This document shows, piece after piece, positions 17,969-24,946 of a stretch of 64,000 nucleotides of DNA. Within the stretch, counting starts at the first letter, position 1; each line of letters opens with the position of its first letter. This stretch comes from Kribbella italica. Lineage in GTDB: Bacteria > Actinomycetota > Actinomycetes > Propionibacteriales > Kribbellaceae. Location: contig NZ_JACHMY010000001.1 in assembly GCF_014205135.1 (NCBI RefSeq), positions 4,216,001 through 4,280,000 of the forward strand. The letters are read 5' to 3'. The position numbers and the translations under genes are program-made. The notes below the pieces were generated by a model. It did no database searches, had not been told where the DNA came from, and saw only the letters and a list, made by a program, of their open reading frames with translations.

Positions 17969-19285
17969 CTAGCGCTGCTGGGTGGCGTGGTGATCGGGCT
18001 GCGTCGCGGGCTGCTCGTCGGTGATCGCCCGCAGAATGTCGGCGGCGCGGACCGCGACGTTCGACAGCAGGGACGAGGTCAACCCGTGACTGTGCTGGAC
18101 CCCGCCGTTGAGGAAGATCCGTTCGGGAACGCTGGGCAGCCGCAGCCGGTAGTCCCGCTCGACAATCGGGCGCTCCCCCTCGAACGAGGACGACCCGTCG
18201 ATGCTCGGCCCGAGCATGCTGCGCGTGTCTGCAGGGCGGAACCCGGTGGCGAAGACGGCAGCGTCGACCTCGAGCGTGGTGCTGCCCCGGTCTCCCAGGT
18301 CACGGATCGTCGCCGTGACCCCGTCGGCACTCTCGCTCAGCCGCTCGATGCCGGTGACGTTGTGCACGACCAGCCGGCGCACACCCCGCGTGCTTTCGTC
18401 GTACTCGCGCCGGAAGAGATCCCTGATCAGGTCGGCGTCGACAGCGGAGTAGTTGGTCTGCCAGTGAGAGTCCAGCAGCTGCTGCTTGAGCTCGGGCGGC
18501 GCGGTGAAGAACTCGTCGACCGCCTCCGGATCGAAGATGCGGTTGGCGTAGGGCGTGTCATCGGACGGGGAGTAGCCGAACCGGCGGAACGACGCGTGCA
18601 CCTCCGCGTCGGGATACGAGTCGTGCAGGTACGCAGCGACCTCCGCGGCGCTCTGCCCGGACCCTACGACGAGGAACCGGCCGTGCGGCCGCGAGGGCAG
18701 TCCGGCGAGCCGGTCCAGCAGCTGATGGTTGTGGAACACCCGGGGGCCCGGCACGACCCCCTCCGGCAGCACCGGACGGATCCCGGAACCGATCACGACA
18801 TGGCGGGCCGCGACCCTCGTCACCTCCGAGCCGTCGGCCACGGACTCGAGCGCGACCTCGAACCTGCCGTCGCTCCAGTCGATACGGGTCGCCCTCGTAC
18901 CGTAGGAGACCGGCAGGCCGATCCGGCTCGCGGCCCAGCTCAGGTACCCGTGGAACTCACGCCTGGTCGGGAAGAACGTCTTGAGGTTGATGAAGTCGGA
19001 CAGCCGCCCCTGCTCCTGCAGGTAGTTCAGGAACGTGAACGGACTGGTCGGGGTCCGCAGCGAGACCAGATCCTTCAGGAAGCTGATCTGCATGGTTGTG
19101 CCCGGCAACAACATCCCGTCGTGCCACCCGAACCGCGGCCGGACGTCGACGAACCGCGCCGTCAGCGGCCGGCCGGCCCCACGACGATCGTTCAGCTCCT
19201 CGATCGCGATCGCCAGACTCAGGTTCGACGGCCCGAATCCGATCCCCAGAACGTCGACCTCACCACTCAACTCATCCATCGTCAT
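17969..19285 (-). CDS. L-ornithine N5-monooxygenase (PvdA/CchB-like)
   Basis: The ~438-aa flavin N-hydroxylase has the FAD motif GIGFGPSNLSLA near the N-terminus, the NADPH motif VVGSGQSAAEVA (~215-226) and ATGFRP (~365). The segment MQISFLKDLVSLRTPTSPF followed by GRLSDFINL follows the ornithine-specific PvdA pattern rather than lysine-specific IucD. It makes N5-hydroxyornithine, matching the A2 pocket. ATG 19285 is preferred (GAGGGG about 11 nt upstream); an ATG at 19342 exists but its only purine run touches the codon. It is first gene of the operon behind the 19375 iron box. Confidence 0.93.
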   Translation of the reverse strand: MTMDELSGEVDVLGIGFGPSNLSLAIAIEELNDRRGAGRPLTARFVDVRPRFGWHDGMLLPGTTMQISFLKDLVSLRTPTSPFTFLNYLQEQGRLSDFINLKTFFPTRREFHGYLSWAASRIGLPVSYGTRATRIDWSDGRFEVALESVADGSEVTRVAARHVVIGSGIRPVLPEGVVPGPRVFHNHQLLDRLAGLPSRPHGRFLVVGSGQSAAEVAAYLHDSYPDAEVHASFRRFGYSPSDDTPYANRIFDPEAVDEFFTAPPELKQQLLDSHWQTNYSAVDADLIRDLFRREYDESTRGVRRLVVHNVTGIERLSESADGVTATIRDLGDRGSTTLEVDAAVFATGFRPADTRSMLGPSIDGSSSFEGERPIVERDYRLRLPSVPERIFLNGGVQHSHGLTSSLLSNVAVRAADILRAITDEQPATQPDHHATQQR

Positions 19286-19374
19286 CCGGCTATCGGCCCC
19301 TCTTGCCACAGGTCGCGAACGAACGGCGTACTGACCGGCCATCCCTCATCGAGCGATGACAATAGCACCGCGAC

Positions 19375-19393
19375 TTAGGTAAGCCTAACCACA
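19375..19393. promoter_or_regulatory. Iron box upstream of ornithine N5-monooxygenase operon
   Basis: TTAGGTAAGCCTAACCACA matches 16 of 19 positions of the DmdR/IdeR operator. It lies between the monooxygenase start and the end of the upstream flavoprotein gene, giving the monooxygenase-mbtH-panD genes their own iron control. Confidence 0.82.
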
Positions 19394-19411
19394 GTTGGCG
19401 GACGCCGCTGC

Positions 19412-20860
19412 TCACGCGAGCGAGCCCGCGCGTCGCCCGATCACCATGCCCGCGGTCAGGCCGGCGCCCGTCGGGTAGTTCCCGCTGAACAGCCCCCCGA
19501 GCGTTTCACCGCACGCGAAGAGTCCGGGGATGGGCACGTCGGCCCGATCGAGCACCCGGCCGTCGACGTCACCGCGCAGGCCACCGAAGGTGAAGCTGAT
19601 TCCGCACGTCACCGGGTACGCGGAGTACGGCGGCACCTCGACCGCCGAGGCCCAGTTGCTCTTGACCGGCTCCACCGATGCGCTGCGGCCGTCCTTGACC
19701 GTCGGATCGAGCGGACGACTGGTGTCGATCGACGAGTTGAACTCCCGCACCGTCCGCACGAATCCGTCGACATCGATCTCCAGGGCCGCGGCGAGTTCTT
19801 CGATGCTGTCGGCGACCACCGGGACGATCCCGGGCATCTCGTACTCGTACGCCGCCAGCATCGAGCGCGACTGCGCGTCGAAGACCTGGAACGCCACCGA
19901 CCCCGGCTGCTCGAGGATCACCTTGCCGTACTTCGCGTACGTGTAGTTGCGAAAGTCAGCGCCTTCGTCGAGGAACCGTTGACCCCGGCGGTTGACCACG
20001 ATGCCGAGCGGATAGCCGTACCGGCTGAGCCGGTTCGTCAGGGCACGATTGCTCTCGTTCTCGGGGAATGACGCGTCCCACGGAACGCTGTGGCACGTCG
20101 ACCAGTCACCTCCACGATCCGCACCGATCTCCAGCGCCGCACTGATCAGGTCACCGGTGTTGTACGGCGTACCGCGCACCTTCGCGTGCTGCCAGCCGTC
20201 TCCCAGGTAGCGCTGACGCCATTCCGCGTTCGCCTCGAAACCGCCACTGGCGATCACCACCGACTCCGCCGGAAGCTCCTGGTCACCGATCCGAACGCCG
20301 ACGACCGAACCACCGTCAGTCATCAGCCCGGTGACCGGGCAGTCGTACTGCACCTCGACTCCGAGTCGCGATGCGATCCGCTCGTGGACCGCCATCAGCC
20401 CGGGACCGCCGTCGACGTTGCTCACGTGCGATCCACCCCAGAACACGAAGGTCCCTTCGGGACTCTCGTGAGCCTGCCGCTCGTACATCAACTGGAATCG
20501 CAGTCCCAACCCGTGCAGCCAGCGGACAGCGTCCCGCGAGCCGTCGACGACCGCCTCGGCGAGTTCCTTGTCGCCGCGTCCCCCGGTGACCCGCTCCAGG
20601 TCGGCCAGGAACTCCGCCGCCGAGTACGACGGAACCTCGGTCCGCGCGTGACGCTCATCAGGCTCGAGGACGTCGAGCAGGTCATCGAGCCCGTCGTGCA
20701 CCATCCGGGTCGACCCCAGCGTGTAGTAGCTGTTCCCACCGGCATGGGCCCGCGGCGCCTTCTCGAGCAGTACGACGCGCCGCCCCCGCTCGGCCGCGGC
20801 GTGCGCCGCGCAGTAACCGGCATTTCCGCCGCCCACGACCACAACCTCCGGATCGCGCAT
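19412..20860 (-). CDS. FAD-dependent oxidoreductase, fumarate reductase/tricarballylate dehydrogenase type
   Basis: The ~482-aa flavoprotein has an N-terminal dinucleotide motif VVVVGGGNAGYCAA, a mid-protein VVIASGGFEAN and a C-terminal GLFACGETLGG...NYPTGAGLTAGM, the FAD closure of the succinate dehydrogenase/fumarate reductase flavoprotein superfamily (TcuA/CobZ-like). ATG 20860 is preferred, with GGGGGAGG 5 nt upstream; a TTG start at 20881 is also preceded by GAGGAG. It is monocistronic behind its own iron box. Members of the family oxidise or reduce C-C bonds next to carboxylates. Its role in siderophore assembly, release or recycling is unknown. Confidence 0.85.
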   Translation of the reverse strand: MRDPEVVVVGGGNAGYCAAHAAAERGRRVVLLEKAPRAHAGGNSYYTLGSTRMVHDGLDDLLDVLEPDERHARTEVPSYSAAEFLADLERVTGGRGDKELAEAVVDGSRDAVRWLHGLGLRFQLMYERQAHESPEGTFVFWGGSHVSNVDGGPGLMAVHERIASRLGVEVQYDCPVTGLMTDGGSVVGVRIGDQELPAESVVIASGGFEANAEWRQRYLGDGWQHAKVRGTPYNTGDLISAALEIGADRGGDWSTCHSVPWDASFPENESNRALTNRLSRYGYPLGIVVNRRGQRFLDEGADFRNYTYAKYGKVILEQPGSVAFQVFDAQSRSMLAAYEYEMPGIVPVVADSIEELAAALEIDVDGFVRTVREFNSSIDTSRPLDPTVKDGRSASVEPVKSNWASAVEVPPYSAYPVTCGISFTFGGLRGDVDGRVLDRADVPIPGLFACGETLGGLFSGNYPTGAGLTAGMVIGRRAGSLA

Positions 20861-20920
20861 GTCCACCTCCCCCACCGACAACTACACTCCTCGGCAACCG
20901 AGCCGCTCAGTCTGCAGCGA

Positions 20921-20939
20921 TTAGCTTAGCCTTACCTAA
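20921..20939. promoter_or_regulatory. Iron box upstream of flavoprotein gene
   Basis: TTAGCTTAGCCTTACCTAA matches 17 of 19 positions of TTAGGTTAGCCTAACCTAA, the best consensus match of the four boxes. It lies 60 nt upstream of the flavoprotein ATG and makes that gene part of the same regulon. Confidence 0.85.
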
Positions 20940-21194
20940 ACTGAATGGTCTTGTGGCGTGGACCACTCCCGTGCCGAGCCGGGCGAGCGAGCGTGCGCCC
21001 GCTGCTCTGCGTCGACGGCCGCTGATAGACACGTCGCCGGCAGGCCAAGGCGTCGCGCAGTACGGCGGGCTGGACGTCGTCCTCGACAGCATCCAGCAAC
21101 CGATCGATGCCGTGCGCAACGGAATCGCCAGCCCCTCCGCACGGAGCGTGGGCCGCCTGAACGAACCGCAGGCCAGAGCACCCAGGAAAAGGCG
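20940..21194. other. Intergenic region, no convincing gene
   Basis: This stretch lies between the last iron box and the terminator after the first tRNA. Open frames exist on both strands, but none has a ribosome-binding site plus a recognisable or low-complexity-free product. I see no gene here. It marks the right end of the siderophore locus. Confidence 0.5.
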
Positions 21195-21222
21195 AAGGCC
21201 CGGATCCGATGATCCGGGCCTT
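21195..21222 (-). terminator. Terminator after tRNA-fMet copy 1
   Basis: A 12-bp perfect stem (AAGGCCCGGATC with GATCCGGGCCTT, 4-nt loop) begins 7 nt after the tRNA 3' end. A short T-run (CCTTTTCC) follows on the minus strand. Confidence 0.75.
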
Positions 21223-21227
21223 CCACA

Positions 21228-21305
21228 GTAGCGGGGGCAGGATTTGAACCTGCGACCTCTGGGTTATGAGCCCAGCGAGCTACCGAGCTGCTCCACCCCG
21301 CGCCG
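21228..21305. repeat. 78-bp direct repeat covering tRNA-fMet (copy 1; copy 2 at 24209-24286)
   Basis: The two tRNA-fMet genes and a few flanking bases are identical over 78 bp and lie in the same orientation about 3.0 kb apart. They bracket the CHAP-like gene and the frameshifted gene. The repeat is long enough to support occasional homologous exchange. Confidence 0.85.
21229..21302 (-). tRNA. tRNA-fMet (CAT), copy 1
   Basis: The minus strand reads CGCGGGGTGGAGCAG... with anticodon arm CTGGGCTCATAACCCAG and T-arm GGTTCAAATCC. Initiator features are present: an unpaired C1 at the 5' end (against U72) and the three G-C pairs (GGG/CCC) in the anticodon stem. CCA is not encoded. It is followed by an intrinsic terminator. 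Confidence 0.95.
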
Positions 21306-21478
21306 CTTTGTTACTCGATGAGTTTAGATCATTCCCGCCGCGCGCCCAAATCGGGCCTGGAGGCCTGGGGGCCGTAGCGCCCGGTTGCCCACTGCGACAA
21401 CACGATCACGCTCTGCTTGGCTGAGCCGCAACGCACCACTACCGCCGTCCAGCGTCAGTCCAGCGAAAGGCGAACACC

Positions 21479-21967
21479 ATGAAGCTCTTGTCATCTCGTC
21501 TGCTCAACCAGCTGGCGTCAGCCGTCGCGATCGCCACCGTCGTCGCCGGCGGCGCGGCCGTGTCCACCGGTCCCGCCTCAGCGTCGCCCGCACCAGCCGT
21601 CACCGATGCGACCGCCGGCCCACAATCCCGCGCCGACAACGCGATCGCCTGGTTCGCCGCCCGCCAGGGCTCGACGGCGTACCAGGGCTACTGCGAGAAA
21701 GCAGTCGAGAACGCCTACGGCACCACCGGGATCTACGCGTCGGCCATCGCCAACTGGAACGCGGCGGTCAACCGAGGCGCCGCTCATCGTGGTGACCGGA
21801 ACCCGCCCAAGGGTGCCCTGGTGTTCTGGAACATCAGTGCCTACGGCCACGTCGGCATCGCCACCGGGGACGGCAAGTTCTGGGCCACCAGCGTCAACGG
21901 CAAAATCGGTAAGGCCACGCTGCCCTACTTCTCCAACTACCTGGGGTGGGCACAGCCCAACTTCTGA
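21479..21967 (+). CDS. Secreted CHAP/amidase-like domain protein
   Basis: The 162-aa protein has a classic Sec signal peptide (KLLSSR start, hydrophobic ~11-30, probable cleavage after ASA at 36). The mature part has a Cys-His pair in the CHAP/NlpC arrangement: GYCEKAV (Cys72) and YGHVGIATG (His124), followed by a Trp-rich tail. Such small secreted domains hydrolyse peptidoglycan peptides or serve as inactive relatives. The start has GCGAAAGGCG upstream. It is a single-gene unit convergent with the frameshifted gene, lying between the two tRNA-fMet copies. Confidence 0.78.
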   Translation: MKLLSSRLLNQLASAVAIATVVAGGAAVSTGPASASPAPAVTDATAGPQSRADNAIAWFAARQGSTAYQGYCEKAVENAYGTTGIYASAIANWNAAVNRGAAHRGDRNPPKGALVFWNISAYGHVGIATGDGKFWATSVNGKIGKATLPYFSNYLGWAQPNF

Positions 21968-22020
21968 TGTAGATGCCCACGGCAACAGCCGGACCTGGAC
22001 CTGGTCAGACACTGGTGTCC

Positions 22021-23810
22021 TCAGCGAACCTTGTACGCGCCCACCACGGTCTGATCAGTGCTGTTACCTGCCCTGTCCACCAAGTGAGCCCGCAGTGACA
22101 CCGTCTGCCCCGCCGGGGTCGGGAACACCGCCCGGTACTTGTCCACTCCGTCGTGGACCACCCGGGCCGGCCGCCAGCTCGCACCACCGTCACCTGACAC
22201 CTGTACCTCGAGCCTCTGCACGGCGGGCAGCCGCTGCCCTGGAAGTCCCTGCACCAGGACAGGAAGCACGGTGACCGGAGCCCGCTTGACCGTGTTGCGG
22301 GCGTCCACGTCCGGCAGGTAGCGGACGGCTCGCAGCGGGAACTGCTCCCGGTCGCCCCCGGCCGACGTGAACGTCGTCGTCACGTCGATCCGGGTACTCA
22401 ACTCGGACACCGATCGGGTCATCGAGGTCTCGAACCGATAGCGCGCCGGGGCCGCCGGTACGTCGCCCACTTCGACGTACCCGAAGTCGGAGGATTCGGC
22501 GAGCAGCTTGCCGTCCCGGTACAGCTTGCCCGCCGCGCTGTCCGGTGTGACCGTGAACCACCCGTGCCCGTCGGCATCGAGGTGAGGGGAGAAGGCGAGT
22601 TGCAGATCGTCCCCGGCCCGTTCCGCGATCGCGGGGGCCGGTACCAGGGCTGCCGCGTTCCAGCGGTCCCGGTACGTTCGGCCGGCGGCGTACCGGGTCG
22701 GTGAGTCCACAGCTTGCGTGACTTCCAGCGGCCACGTGTCGTTCGGGTCCGGGCCGGGCTCGATCTCGGACACTTCGGTCTCCCACGCGTACCCTGGCTC
22801 GAACAGCATTCGGGTGGTGGCCGGGGTGTCGAAGCGTACGGTCGTGACCCACTGACGGGAGACGCCGGGCAGCGTCGGGATCAGGCTGGTCATCACCTGC
22901 CGCTTCGACGTCGCGTTGAAACTCCTCTCGACGATCCCCAGGTCCCGATCTTTGACGACGCGGCGCAACCCGTGTAGAACGCCCCTGCGCGCCGGTCGGC
23001 CGTTGCGTAGAGGTAGGGCGTGTTGGTGCCTGGAGCAATCAGATAGGCGACCGCGTGACCGGTCAGCTCGTCCGGCCCCGCGGCCGGGCCTTGCTGCGCG
23101 GTGAACAACCGATCGGCCGGCTCGGCCATGACAACGCGGCTGAACGAGTTCGCGCCGTCCGCACTTCGACGGTCGTGGCCAACGGCCAGCAGCCTCGACC
23201 GGGCCTCAGGACGGGCCGATGACCGTACGGTGACCTGACGGGCGGTACGGGCGTCCAGAACGACCGTGGAGTCCTTGGTCAGTTCGACGACCGGTTGGGT
23301 CAACTCATAGGCGTCCTGCCCGACGCCATCGGGCTGATCGACGATCTGACTGCTCGATACGGCGTACTCACCTTGTGGCAGGCGAACCTGCGCGGTGCCG
23401 GTGATGGATTCCACCAGTCCGTTGCCGACACCGAAGATCGTGCCGGCCGCGGACACACTCGGTGTGCCGTCGGGCCCGATCTGCCGCAGGGTCAGCAAGA
23501 AATCCTGGCCGTCCTTGGGCGGGGCGGGTTTGCTCCCGGTTGTTTGTACGCCGTCCAGCCACACTCTGTCCTTGTCGCCGGCACCGCGGCCGTGGAGAAC
23601 GGCGACCGAGCGTGGCTTGGCCGGTCGGCCGGCGGCACCACCGGTCGCGGGGACCTGGCGGATGACCCGCGCCTCGGCCGGAGGCGACGGCCGCGCCGCG
23701 GCAGCGCCGGCCGGCGAATCGTCGGCCGGCGGCGGCGTGGCGGTGGCCACTCCCGTCAGGCCCGCCCCCAACAGCACCAAGGCGATGAGTACCGCGGATC
23801 GTCTGAACAC
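22021..23810 (-). pseudogene. Frameshifted secreted protein gene, function unknown
   Basis: Two overlapping minus-strand frames form one product. The 5' frame (from 23810) encodes a signal peptide (FRRSAVLIALVLLGAGL, then ATAT) and a beta-rich, Ala/Pro-linked region, and reads to ...RAGAFYTG. The sense then continues in another frame from near 22970 as RRVVKDRDLGIVERSF to the stop at 22021. Restoring one base in the short G-run near 22970 joins them into ~595 aa. The body resembles the non-catalytic C-terminal regions of actinobacterial S8-type secreted peptidases, but no protease triad is visible. Either a real inactivating deletion or a sequencing error would give this. Confidence 0.7.
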
Positions 23811-24160
23811 TCTGGGCTCTCCTGTCGTGAACGTGGTCCTGGCAGAACCATCTGTTCAACAGACAGGTGACCCCTCCGAATGTTGCACGCCACACGGAAA
23901 CGCCGCTGGTCCGGTCGGCTTGGCCCCGGGACGGTGGGACGCGCGGTTGTCCGCGCACCCCACTGCCAGGCTGGTTCCGGCGCCGTCAGCACTGCGCTTG
24001 GTGCACCAGATCGCGCCCGTACCCTCACGGTTGAACAAACAATTGGTCATGGCGTTACCGGACCCAGTGTGCTCGTCCGGGAATTCGGACGAATTCACTG
24101 GGATTTCCCCCGACAGATCAAGAATGCGAACCGGCCGCAGCTCCGTCGAGCAGAAATGAC
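23811..24160. other. Intergenic region upstream of frameshifted gene
   Basis: About 350 bp holds the presumed promoter and 5' leader of the frameshifted secreted-protein gene (minus strand). It contains short inverted repeats such as CTGTTCAACAGACAG near 23850. No coding frame with a ribosome-binding site is convincing on either strand. Confidence 0.45.
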
Positions 24161-24204
24161 AAAGACCCTCTGACCGGTCGATTTCCCCAAGTCAGAGGGT
24201 CTTT
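24161..24204 (-). terminator. Terminator after tRNA-fMet copy 2
   Basis: A 14-bp perfect inverted repeat (AAAGACCCTCTGAC with GTCAGAGGGTCTTT, 16-nt loop) lies 6 nt after the tRNA 3' end on the minus strand. Confidence 0.75.
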
Positions 24205-24208
24205 CCTG

Positions 24209-24286
24209 GTAGCGGGGGCAGGATTTGAACCTGCGACCTCTGGGTTATGAGCCCAGCGAGCTACCGAGCTGCTCCACCCCGCGCCG
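24209..24286. repeat. 78-bp direct repeat covering tRNA-fMet (copy 2)
   Basis: This is identical to 21228-21305, in the same orientation. The terminators following the two copies are unrelated in sequence, so the duplication covers the tRNA gene itself rather than a whole transcription unit. Confidence 0.85.
24210..24283 (-). tRNA. tRNA-fMet (CAT), copy 2
   Basis: The 74 nt are identical to copy 1, including the C1/U72 mismatch and GGG/CCC anticodon stem of initiators. CCA is not encoded. Two initiator copies are not unusual in larger bacterial genomes. Confidence 0.95.
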
Positions 24287-24390
24287 TTGTCGTGTCTTGA
24301 GCTTAGGGGATGAGGGCACGCAGAACCAAATCGGGGCGGGAGGGATTTGGGGGCTCCCGGCGTCCAGCGGTGACACCCGCCGACCGGCTC

Positions 24391-24840
24391 CTAGGGGTGG
24401 AAGCCTTCCGCGGTGGCCAGTAGCGCTTCCTGGGGAAACCGCGAGCGATCGATGGTGAGCTCGGCGGCCAGGCCTGGTTCGACGAAGTAGAAGGCCTGGC
24501 CGTCCGTCACATAGCCGCCGTACGAGCCGATGCGTTGGGGGGTCAGCTCCCAGGTCGCGGGGTCCTTCTCGTGGTACTCGGTGAGGAACTCGCGGAGAGA
24601 CTCCACGTCGGCGATGCGGTCGCCGCGGATGGTTTTCAGGCTGAGGTCGACGGTGGTCGCGTCGCCGGCCGTGGTCTCCCAGACCCGGCTGTGGAACGTC
24701 ACCTCCTCCCACTCGTACTCGAAGTCGGACGAGGTGCCGACGTTTGCGGGGACGTGGGTGATGGTGAAGCCGTCCAAGGTGCACACCTCCGGTGGGGGGA
24801 ACAAAGCGGCGAACAGGGCGATCACGACGAGACAGATCAT
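24391..24840 (-). CDS. Hypothetical membrane-anchored or secreted protein
   Basis: The 149-aa product starts at ATG 24840. A hydrophobic N-terminus (MICLVVIALFAALF) is a probable signal anchor, followed by a ~130-aa extracytoplasmic region rich in acidic and aromatic residues (for example EYEWEEVTFHSRVW). I do not recognise a family. A longer frame beginning at 25038 would overlap the UPF0182 gene and its terminator and encodes an Arg-rich stretch, so it is rejected. It is 64 nt downstream of the UPF0182 terminator and may be separately transcribed. Confidence 0.6.
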   Translation of the reverse strand: MICLVVIALFAALFPPPEVCTLDGFTITHVPANVGTSSDFEYEWEEVTFHSRVWETTAGDATTVDLSLKTIRGDRIADVESLREFLTEYHEKDPATWELTPQRIGSYGGYVTDGQAFYFVEPGLAAELTIDRSRFPQEALLATAEGFHP

Positions 24841-24903
24841 GCCTAGAACATGCCGGGAAAGTACCCGGTGCAGAGCAACGGAAAAAGAGCTGTGGACAAA
24901 GGA

Positions 24904-24939
24904 GAACGGCGGCCTCCCCCAGGGGGAAGGCCGCCGTTC
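24904..24939 (-). terminator. Terminator after UPF0182 gene
   Basis: A 12-bp GC-rich stem (GAACGGCGGCCT with AGGCCGCCGTTC), with further pairing of C5 and G5 runs inside, lies 7 nt after the UPF0182 stop. A short CTCCTTTG tract follows on the minus strand. Confidence 0.7.
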
Positions 24940-24946
24940 CAGGGGC

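Noticed and set aside
21228..24286. Integrative element inserted at tRNA-fMet
   Set aside because: No integrase, transposase or partial-tRNA attachment repeat; both tRNA copies are complete, so duplication is the simpler reading.
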